Assembly: GCA_903910215.1 (NCBI GenBank) | Contig: CAIVYV010000101.1 | Location: 1 to 5,760, forward strand | Direction of reading: 5' to 3' | Origin: an uncultured Pseudomonadota bacterium | GTDB lineage: Bacteria; Pseudomonadota; Gammaproteobacteria; Steroidobacterales; Steroidobacteraceae | DNA length: 5,760 nt | Shown here: positions 1 through 4,505 of the stretch, one piece after another | How the letters are laid out: the number at the start of each line of letters is the position of its first letter | How positions within the stretch are numbered: position 1 is the stretch's first letter | Made by a program: the position numbers and the translations under genes | Notes under the pieces: model-generated | Seen by the model: only the letters and a program-made list of their open reading frames with translations | Told to the model about the DNA's origin: nothing | Database searches by the model: none

Positions 1-138
1 GCCGAGCGATTGCTGTTACAGGATGTGCCGTTGCTGCCGCTGTGGGCAGGCGTCTCGAATCGGCTGGTCGCAAAACGGGTCGGCGGCTGGGTTGATCACC
101 CGGCGCACTCCCATCCCTCGCGCTATCTGAAAATTTGA
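1..138 (+). CDS. ABC transporter substrate-binding protein, oligopeptide/dipeptide type (SBP_bac_5), C-terminal fragment
   Basis: The first base opens a reading frame that runs 45 codons to TGA at 136-138; the rest of the gene lies upstream of the window. The peptide has the end of a family 5 solute-binding protein (OppA/DppA/MppA type): an AERLLLQDVPLLPLW stretch, matching the 'E..l..D.p.iPly' strand near the C-terminus of these proteins, then a VGGW turn and a terminal SRYLKI. Such proteins bind peptides or similar ligands in the periplasm and deliver them to an inner-membrane ABC permease. The ligand cannot be told from this fragment, and no permease or ATPase gene follows, so any partner genes must lie upstream or elsewhere. 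It converges on the NlpC/P60 gene with 5 bp between stop codons. Family assignment is fairly confident; substrate is unknown. Confidence 0.72.
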   Translation, partial: AERLLLQDVPLLPLWAGVSNRLVAKRVGGWVDHPAHSHPSRYLKI

Positions 139-143
139 TCTGG

Positions 144-749
144 TTAAGAGACCGTCGACGAGAGGATCCGACGCGCGCCGTCATAGCGACGCCCATAGGC
201 CGGATCATCGAGGCTATCGATGCGTACCAAAGTGCGTGTTCTCGGCGCGTGGACGAATTTGGAATTGCCCAAATAAATGCCGACGTGAGAGTTCGGTGAG
301 CCTCGGGTGTTGAAGAACACCAAATCGCCTGGCTGCAATTCTTCACGGGCAATCCCGACACCCACGGTTGCCAACTGACGCGCCGTGCGCGGCAATACGA
401 GACCCAAGGTATTGCGGTACACGTAGGTGACGAAACCGCTGCAGTCGAAACCTACCTTGGGGTCGTTGCCACCCAATCGGTAAGGCACACCGATATACGT
501 CATCGCACGATCGACTACACCGCGGGACATGATCTCCGACACCGTTTGGTCGAGCGTCGACGGAGCATCGTCGGCGCGCGTCGGCACAGCCAACATCGCA
601 CACAGCGAGGCCGCAATGACGAGACCGAATTTGGCGTGTCGTCGTACCAAGGGACGCTTTCCGGGGAGTCGTTTCGAAACGAGGTTGGGCAGTGTATCGT
701 CGTCGCCAGAGGGATCAAGCCCCAGCCGCTGAGCAGACCTGAACAACAT
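144..749 (-). CDS. Secreted NlpC/P60 cysteine peptidase (probable peptidoglycan endopeptidase)
   Basis: A 201-residue protein with a C-terminal NlpC/P60 domain (about residues 77-196). The catalytic residues are visible: Cys103 in FDCSGF, His155 in SHVGIYLG and His167 in FVHAPR, with spacing close to that of the Spr/MepS family, which cleaves peptide cross-links or stems in murein. PRTARQL and LQPGDLVFF are also typical. A hydrophobic stretch at 41-57 ending PTRA|D looks like a signal peptide, so the domain should act in the periplasm. The start chosen is the ATG at 749, preceded on this strand by GGAGG 9 nt away. It gives an unusually long 40-residue polar n-region. The alternative TTG at 650 would give a compact signal peptide (n-region VRRHAK) but has only a weak GGAAAG upstream. 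A GTG at 878 would reach far into the divergent gene and is unlikely. Function is confident, start is not. Confidence 0.9.
   Translation of the reverse strand: MLFRSAQRLGLDPSGDDDTLPNLVSKRLPGKRPLVRRHAKFGLVIAASLCAMLAVPTRADDAPSTLDQTVSEIMSRGVVDRAMTYIGVPYRLGGNDPKVGFDCSGFVTYVYRNTLGLVLPRTARQLATVGVGIAREELQPGDLVFFNTRGSPNSHVGIYLGNSKFVHAPRTRTLVRIDSLDDPAYGRRYDGARRILSSTVS
669..682. repeat. 14-bp perfect palindrome, possible operator of the divergent region
   Basis: TCGTTTCGAAACGA is fully self-complementary over 14 bp and sits 66-79 bp upstream of the VOC start codon. It is within the NlpC frame if that gene starts at 749, but would be intergenic if it starts at the TTG at 650. A perfect even palindrome of this size in a promoter-proximal place suits a homodimeric regulator. 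About 0.3-0.4 such sites are expected by chance in a window this long, so this is suggestive only. Confidence 0.3.
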
Positions 750-1305
750 GAATAAGTTCCTCCGAATCAACGGGTTACCCCTAATGATGTTGCTGGGGCT
801 GCTGTGCTTGTCGCCTCGGGCGACCGCCGCGCCCGTGCCTGAGGGCGAGCGCATACCCATCGATCTGCGCCGAACCACCCTCGTCGTCCGCGATATCGAC
901 CGCTCGTTGCCGCTCTACCGTGATGCGCTTGGACTAAAGGTCATCTACGACCAGGTCATCGGCGGCACGACCCGCCTCGTTCTGCTGCGTGCGAATGATG
1001 ACTTCATCGGCGTGCTCGGCTTGATGCAGCGACTCAACCTGACCGAGCCGACTCCGGAGCCCATTTTCCGCAAGGCGCAACCCGGCGGTTTGATCTTGGT
1101 GTTCAACCTGCAAGACCTCGAGACCCGCTTCGAGCGTATTCGCACGACAACGCACGTCACTGTCGCCGAAGCGCCGAAACGCATCGACTACCCGGGCGCG
1201 GGTGGCAGCACGATCCCGGTACTCTTCAGCGCAGTCTGGGATGCCGACGGCAACTTCATCGAGCTCAACAAGATCTTGGGCAAGCCGGCCGGCACCGAGC
1301 GCTGA
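748..1305 (+). CDS. Secreted VOC-superfamily (glyoxalase/bleomycin-resistance fold) protein
   Basis: A 185-residue protein with an N-terminal signal peptide (K3/R6 n-region, hydrophobic MMLLGLLCL at 13-21, likely cleavage ATA|AP near residue 27) and one VOC domain at about 39-176. The fold signature is clear: TTLVVRDIDRSLPLYRDALGL at 43-63 corresponds to the usual 'H.~l.v.D...s..FY.~~LGl', and WDADGNFIEL at 164-173 to the terminal 'DPDGN.iEl'. Of the usual metal ligands, the last (Glu172) is present. The first-strand His is Thr (43/44), and the strand opening the second half (GGLILVF) has no His, so classical glyoxalase I-type metal binding looks lost. The Cys in LLGLLC is preceded by Leu, so it is not a lipobox. 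The gene precedes an EamA permease by 24 bp and probably forms an operon with it. Its ATG has no clear Shine-Dalgarno site and interlocks with the NlpC start; the ATGs at 784/787 are alternatives but lose the basic n-region. Substrate is unknown. Confidence 0.85.
   Translation: MNKFLRINGLPLMMLLGLLCLSPRATAAPVPEGERIPIDLRRTTLVVRDIDRSLPLYRDALGLKVIYDQVIGGTTRLVLLRANDDFIGVLGLMQRLNLTEPTPEPIFRKAQPGGLILVFNLQDLETRFERIRTTTHVTVAEAPKRIDYPGAGGSTIPVLFSAVWDADGNFIELNKILGKPAGTER
759..763 (-). promoter_or_regulatory. Shine-Dalgarno site for the NlpC/P60 gene
   Basis: Read on the minus strand this is GGAGG inside CGGAGGAA, with 9 nt to the ATG at 749. It is the main reason for preferring that start over the TTG at 650. 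It lies inside codons 4-6 of the divergent VOC gene, so it could also be a coincidence of that coding sequence. Confidence 0.55.
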
Positions 1306-1329
1306 TCGCGCGGGCACCGATCGATCAGC
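1301..1329 (+). promoter_or_regulatory. Intercistronic stem-loop between the VOC and EamA genes
   Basis: GCTGATCG at 1301-1308 pairs perfectly with CGATCAGC at 1322-1329, leaving a 13-nt loop. The left arm contains the VOC stop codon and the right arm ends at the base before the EamA ATG. No T-tract follows, so it is not a standard terminator. It occupies the place of the EamA ribosome binding site, where no Shine-Dalgarno motif is visible. It could limit EamA translation or stabilise an RNA end; this is inference from position and pairing. Confidence 0.35.
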
Positions 1330-2211
1330 ATGAGCACGGCCGATCACCGACGGGCCTTGTGGCAATTGCACGCCTGCGTGCTGCTGTGGGGCTTCACCGC
1401 CATCCTCGGCAAAATCATCACGCTGCCAGCCATGGCGCTCGTCATCTGGCGCATGCTGATCGTCATCGGTTGCTTGGCACTTTGGCCGCGCGTATGGCGC
1501 GGTCTAAAGGCCATGCCAGCTCCCTTGCAACGCACATATGCCGCGCTCGGCTGCGTCATCGCCCTGCACTGGCTGAGTTTTTACGGCGCCATCAAACTCG
1601 CTAATGCCTCCGTCGCCGTGGCCTGCCTCGCACTCGGCTCCGTGAGTGCCGCGATCATCGAACCGCTCGTCTTTCGACGACGACATAAGCTCAGCGAACT
1701 CGCACTCGGTGTGCTCGCCATCCCGGGCGTCGTGCTGCTCATCGGTGGCGTGCCGCTCGATATGCAGCTCGGCGTGCTCGTCGGCGTGATTTCAGCCGTG
1801 CTGACTGCGACGTTCGCCGTGCTCAGCAAAAAATTCGTCAGCGATGCCGATACCGCATCGATCACCTTCATCGAAATGATCGCCGGAACGATGCTACTGA
1901 TCATCGTTGCATTTTTTGTATCGGCAGAGCAGTGGTTCGCCGCGCCACCCTCAGCTACCGACTTTGGCTGGCTGTTGGTACTCGCTTTGTTCTGTACGCT
2001 ACTGCCGTTTTTGTTGTGGTTGTCTGCACTGCATCACATCAGCGCCTTCACCACACAACTCACGCTCAATTTAGAACCCGTCTACGCTATCGTGCTAGCT
2101 GCACTGCTATTTGGCGAGCACCGGGAATTAACAATCTCTTTCTATGTGGGAGTGGTCGTGATCTTGGCTACGCTCTTGCTGCAGCCGGTGATTCAACGTC
2201 GTCTCGACTGA
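1330..2211 (+). CDS. EamA/DMT-family transporter (RhaT/YdcZ-like inner-membrane permease)
   Basis: A 293-residue very hydrophobic protein with about ten membrane segments (near 9-27, 34-53, 70-90, 92-111, 121-139, 145-166, 176-198, 212-233, 239-262 and 269-287), i.e. two EamA repeats of five helices, the normal size for the drug/metabolite transporter superfamily. Family hallmarks are LHWLSFYGAIKL at 79-90, an E-P pair at the end of the first repeat (EPLVF, 111-115), and the LNLEPVYAIVLAALLFGE block at 256-273 in the last helices. Members export amino acids, metabolites or toxic compounds across the inner membrane; the substrate cannot be read from sequence. The ATG at 1330 has no evident Shine-Dalgarno site and lies directly after a stem-loop, 24 bp after the VOC stop, so expression probably depends on transcription from the VOC promoter. 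It ends one base before the stop of the convergent CpeT-like gene. Confidence 0.92.
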   Translation: MSTADHRRALWQLHACVLLWGFTAILGKIITLPAMALVIWRMLIVIGCLALWPRVWRGLKAMPAPLQRTYAALGCVIALHWLSFYGAIKLANASVAVACLALGSVSAAIIEPLVFRRRHKLSELALGVLAIPGVVLLIGGVPLDMQLGVLVGVISAVLTATFAVLSKKFVSDADTASITFIEMIAGTMLLIIVAFFVSAEQWFAAPPSATDFGWLLVLALFCTLLPFLLWLSALHHISAFTTQLTLNLEPVYAIVLAALLFGEHRELTISFYVGVVVILATLLLQPVIQRRLD

Positions 2212-2212
2212 C

Positions 2213-3238
2213 CTACTTCAAGTGCATGCGCGGCAGGTCTTTGACCAGCTCGCAACTCACCTGCACGCCGGCGTGTTGCATCTGCGTGCTCGGAGCGATC
2301 GGCGCTGCACTCACCTCGTGAATCGGCTGCTCGGAATCGAGCGGCAGTAATGCCACTCGCAAGGCGTCGTGCATGCCGACGCCCGTCGCGTCAGGCAAGG
2401 GTGCGCGCAACAACATGAGACGCCGCGCTTGCTTGCCATCTGAGGTGACGACAAGCGTCGCGCCACGATCGTGCGCATGCCACTGACGGACGCCGTTTAC
2501 ATCTTTAACGCGACATTGATAGCCGCGGGCACGATACTGCTTGATGTGGGTACGATCAGCCCGCCCGACAAATTGATGACCACCCATCGTATTGATGTCG
2601 TAGTCCCAAAGAATCTCTGGCCCTAGCACCCATTCAGCATCAGCAAAGAATTCGACGTCCGTACCCTTGACAGTGTAGGTGCAGGTGCCAGGGCCGCCAC
2701 GACGCCGATCGTCGCTCTTCCCATCCAAAATGCCGACGACCTGTTCGCCGCTACGTCGCCAAAGGAAGTCGCACTGCAAACTCTTCTCATCGCGCATCCG
2801 CACCTCGCTCCATAACTCCGGCCGCTCGTGCAGGTTGATGAAACGATCCGGATCGGCGGGGCCTTGGCCGTTGATAACGACGACGCCGCGTTTCTCGTCG
2901 ATCCAAACCTTGTAGAGAATTTGACTGCGATGCATCAGCGGTTGATCGCGACCGCCGGGATTGATCTGGCCGTAGAAGACGACTTCGCCGAGCTGCGGCG
3001 CGTCGATACGTGCAAACACATGGTGCCAATGGGGGTGTTCGCCCTCCACGGGCATGACGTACCGCTTCTGATAATGCACCTGCGGATAGGAGTCCCACGC
3101 CCCGGGCAGCCAAGCGATCAAGTCCGCCATGACCGACTCGAGTTCGTGACGAGTCGGCTGATATTGCGGGCCAGCCCATGCACTCGGCAGCGCGCACATC
3201 AAAACCCAAGCCCATGTTTTACCCTTCGGACAAACCAT
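2213..3238 (-). CDS. Secreted CpcT/CpeT-like protein with C-terminal extension
   Basis: A 341-residue protein with a probable signal peptide (K5/K7, hydrophobic 9-22, cleavage near AWA|G). Residues about 33-245 resemble the CpcT/CpeT chromophore-lyase family, a beta-barrel fold whose cyanobacterial members attach bilins to phycobiliproteins: LIAWLPGAWDSYPQ at 40-53 (family 'L.G.f.n..Q'), VVFYGQ at 86-91, QCDFLW at 155-160, VGILDG at 168-173, Cys186 in GTCTYTV, WVLGPEILWDYD at 203-214, then HQFVGRAD and a YRARGY strand. Nothing else suggests a phycobilisome host, so bilin ligation should not be assumed; a periplasmic or outer-membrane binding role is possible. About 95 residues (246-341) after the domain are extra compared with the roughly 200-residue cyanobacterial proteins and contain no motif I recognise. 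The ATG at 3238 is chosen because GGGAG lies 5 nt upstream; an in-frame TTG at 3262 is less likely. Confidence 0.72.
   Translation of the reverse strand: MVCPKGKTWAWVLMCALPSAWAGPQYQPTRHELESVMADLIAWLPGAWDSYPQVHYQKRYVMPVEGEHPHWHHVFARIDAPQLGEVVFYGQINPGGRDQPLMHRSQILYKVWIDEKRGVVVINGQGPADPDRFINLHERPELWSEVRMRDEKSLQCDFLWRRSGEQVVGILDGKSDDRRRGGPGTCTYTVKGTDVEFFADAEWVLGPEILWDYDINTMGGHQFVGRADRTHIKQYRARGYQCRVKDVNGVRQWHAHDRGATLVVTSDGKQARRLMLLRAPLPDATGVGMHDALRVALLPLDSEQPIHEVSAAPIAPSTQMQHAGVQVSCELVKDLPRMHLK
2264..2275. repeat. 12-bp GC-rich palindrome just past the EamA stop
   Basis: CACGCCGGCGTG is fully self-complementary, and TGCA on each side extends it with a one-base bulge. It lies about 50 bp after the EamA stop, inside the last codons of the convergent CpeT-like gene. 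It could help end or protect EamA transcripts, but no T-run follows, so it is listed only as a structural element. Confidence 0.25.
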
Positions 3239-3243
3239 ATGAA

Positions 3244-3248
3244 CTCCC
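3244..3248 (-). promoter_or_regulatory. Shine-Dalgarno site for the CpeT-like gene
   Basis: GGGAG on the minus strand, with 5 nt to the ATG at 3238. It decides the start in favour of this ATG over the in-frame TTG at 3262. Confidence 0.6.
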
Positions 3249-3249
3249 G

Positions 3250-3278
3250 TTGGCCGCGCCAAGTTTAGCGGCTACAGT
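3250..3278 (+). promoter_or_regulatory. Candidate sigma70 promoter for the ASCH/unknown operon
   Basis: TTGGCC (3250-3255) and TACAGT (3273-3278), each matching 4 of 6 consensus positions, are separated by 17 bp. A start about 7 nt later would fall at the ATG at 3286, implying a leaderless or nearly leaderless mRNA, in keeping with the absence of a Shine-Dalgarno site there. It overlaps the minus-strand candidate at 3264-3292. Confidence 0.33.
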
Positions 3279-3292
3279 GACGCCGATGTCAA
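3264..3292 (-). promoter_or_regulatory. Candidate sigma70 promoter for the CpeT-like gene
   Basis: On the minus strand a perfect -35 hexamer TTGACA (3292-3287) is followed after 17 bp by a weak -10, GCTAAA (3269-3264, 3 of 6 matches). A start near 3257 would give a leader of about 19 nt carrying the GGGAG site. The -35 overlaps the ATG of the divergent ASCH gene. Confidence 0.4.
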
Positions 3293-3807
3293 ACTATCTT
3301 CCATCACCTGCCGTTGCGCCGTCCGCCGCGACACTCGAAGCTTTCCGCGTGGCGGCCAAAGCTGCTAAGCCTTCACTGGATCTCGACGGCGTCTCGCTGG
3401 AACCACGATGGATCGGGCTCGATCAGGACAGCACGCGGGCCATCTTTCAACTGATCCGCATCGGCGATAAACGGGGAACCTTCACGCTGCCGTGGATCGT
3501 CGAGCGAACCGGCACGCCGACTCCTGCCGTCGGCAACCTTTTGGTTTTAGTCGACATGGATGGCACGCCGACCTTGCTGGTTCGCATCACACGAGTCGAT
3601 AGTGCCGTTTTCGGAGCCGTCCGCGCCGAACACACGGTGATCGATGGCTCGCCAGTGCGAGACCCCGCCGTCTGGGTTCCCTTGCACACGCAGTACTGGA
3701 ACGGCCACCTGGCGCCGTTTGGTTTGGCGGTTTCAACAGACATGCCTTTCTGGATCGAAGAATTCGAACTGCTCTACGACTCGGGCCACGCTAAGGAGAT
3801 GTCGTGA
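3286..3807 (+). CDS. ASCH-domain protein
   Basis: A 173-residue soluble protein with no signal peptide. Residues about 51-165 match the ASCH fold, a PUA-like beta-barrel thought to bind RNA or nucleotides: RIGDKRGTFTLPWIVER at 58-74 sits where family members carry 'G.KtaT', VGNLLVLVDMDGTPTLLVRITRV at 82-104 matches 'Gd..vvld..g.P.~virit.v', then GSPVRDPAVWVPLHTQYW at 121-138 ('W...h..y') and MPFWIEEFELLY at 153-164. Some ASCH proteins are amidohydrolases (YqfB) or RNases, but the role here is not predictable. The start at 3286 gives a plausible N-terminus; an in-frame ATG at 3214 lies inside the divergent CpeT-like coding region and is less likely. It ends TGATG, overlapping the next gene's ATG by one base, so the two are almost certainly cotranscribed and translationally coupled. 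Confidence 0.8.
   Translation: MSNYLPSPAVAPSAATLEAFRVAAKAAKPSLDLDGVSLEPRWIGLDQDSTRAIFQLIRIGDKRGTFTLPWIVERTGTPTPAVGNLLVLVDMDGTPTLLVRITRVDSAVFGAVRAEHTVIDGSPVRDPAVWVPLHTQYWNGHLAPFGLAVSTDMPFWIEEFELLYDSGHAKEMS
3793..3798 (+). promoter_or_regulatory. Shine-Dalgarno site for the gene at 3807
   Basis: AAGGAG lies 8 nt before the ATG at 3807 and 5 nt before an in-frame GTG at 3804. ATG with 8 nt spacing is the better choice, giving a TGATG stop-start overlap with the ASCH gene. Confidence 0.75.
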
Positions 3808-4505
3808 TGTCGCAACCCCCTCGTAAAACTCTCAAGAGCCGCCTCATCAGCTGGTTGATGAAAAAAATGATGGCGAGCGCAGGAGCAAGCGCTGCGCCAG
3901 GTTCGGGCGGAGGTCCGCCGCCTTGGGTCAAAGCCATGCTGGCTGGCGGGGGCGCCCCCCAGAGCATGGCGGCCATGCTCGCTACGTCGAGCGGTTTCGA
4001 AGGACGTGAGAAGCTGTTGGGCGATGCTGTCTCGATGGCGATTCGTACGCTAAAAGATACGACACCGTACCAGCACGACATGAACGATGCCTTGGTCAAG
4101 ATGCATTTGACCTCGGTTCAATTTGCCAAAAATGCCGGCGTGATGTCCGATTACGTGGCGCACGACATCCAAACCATGCAACCGATGTTGCAACGCCTCA
4201 AGGGCATGATCGAGAAAACCGGCGAAAAAGAGATCGCGCTGGCCGGCATCTTTGATCGCACGACCTGCTTGTATCAACTTTGCCTGGATCTCAAAAGCGA
4301 ACCCGGCAAGCGCAGCTTCACCTTTCCGTTCAGCAAAGTGCTTGCTATCTCACGGCGCATCGGTCAGTTCGACTTGACCGACGACGAAGTCCATCGTCAG
4401 TGGTTGAAGCCGCGCATCGAGGGCTATGCAGCAGTGCTCGGCGTGAAACTGGATATCTCGGACATCGGCTCGGACAACCGAGTCGTCGTCAGTCTCGCCG
4501 CGTAA
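3807..4505 (+). CDS. Unrecognised 232-residue protein coupled to the ASCH gene
   Basis: I do not recognise a family. The N-terminus is basic and amphipathic (RKTLKSRLISWLMKKMM, 6-22) with no proper hydrophobic core for export, so it may touch membranes or nucleic acid. Residues 23-60 are low complexity, rich in Ala, Gly, Pro and Met (GSGGGPPPW, AMLAGGGAP, SMAAMLA). From about 65 the protein is predominantly helical and charged (helices around 65-82, 90-112 and 116-139), followed by a Cys-containing segment (TTCLYQLCLDL, 152-162) and a C-terminal part with mixed helix and strand (ISRRIGQFDLTDDEV, then VKLDISD and RVVVSLAA). It looks like a soluble alpha-helical protein with an N-terminal linker. 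The one-base overlap with the ASCH gene indicates shared expression and probably related function. It ends 17 bp inside the 3' end of the convergent hydrolase gene. Confidence 0.85.
   Translation: MSQPPRKTLKSRLISWLMKKMMASAGASAAPGSGGGPPPWVKAMLAGGGAPQSMAAMLATSSGFEGREKLLGDAVSMAIRTLKDTTPYQHDMNDALVKMHLTSVQFAKNAGVMSDYVAHDIQTMQPMLQRLKGMIEKTGEKEIALAGIFDRTTCLYQLCLDLKSEPGKRSFTFPFSKVLAISRRIGQFDLTDDEVHRQWLKPRIEGYAAVLGVKLDISDIGSDNRVVVSLAA
3906..3980. repeat. Cluster of nested palindromes and a thrice-repeated GCCATGCT element
   Basis: Within 75 bp of the linker-coding part of the unknown gene are: a small hairpin (GGCGGA/TCCGCC, 3906-3919); a 12-bp palindrome GGGGGCGCCCCC (3948-3959); and, two bases later, an inverted repeat GAGCATGGC/GCCATGCTC (3962-3980) around a single central base. 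GCCATGCT occurs forward at 3933 and 3972 and inverted at 3963, so the middle copy can pair with either outer copy, giving two mutually exclusive hairpins. It may only reflect the repeated Ala-Met-Leu-Ala protein sequence. Confidence 0.5.

Noticed and set aside
139..143. Terminator between the substrate-binding protein and NlpC genes
   Set aside because: Only 5 bp separate the stops, and no stable hairpin with a T-tract is visible around the junction on either strand.
800..810. Possible lipobox in the VOC signal peptide (LLGLLC)
   Set aside because: The residue before the Cys is Leu, not Gly, Ala or Ser, and an ordinary signal peptidase site (ATA|AP) follows.
750..878. GTG start at 878 for the NlpC/P60 gene
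   Set aside because: It would add 43 residues antisense to the VOC gene without any domain or export feature.
934..1371. Long open frame on the minus strand opposite the VOC gene
   Set aside because: It is antisense to a gene with clear domain signatures, has no family features of its own and is Arg/Ala/Asp-rich as expected from GC-rich antisense codons.
2464..2473. 10-bp palindrome CACGATCGTG in the CpeT-like gene
   Set aside because: Sites of this size are expected several times by chance, and it is deep inside coding sequence with no positional reason to be regulatory.
3239..3262. TTG start at 3262 for the CpeT-like gene
   Set aside because: The ATG at 3238 has GGGAG at 5 nt and gives a normal signal peptide; the TTG has no comparable site and would overlap the promoter candidate.
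2828..3268. 146-codon plus-strand open frame inside the CpeT-like gene
   Set aside because: No ribosome binding site or family motif; it is explained as a shadow of the minus-strand gene, whose protein shows domain motifs and a signal peptide.
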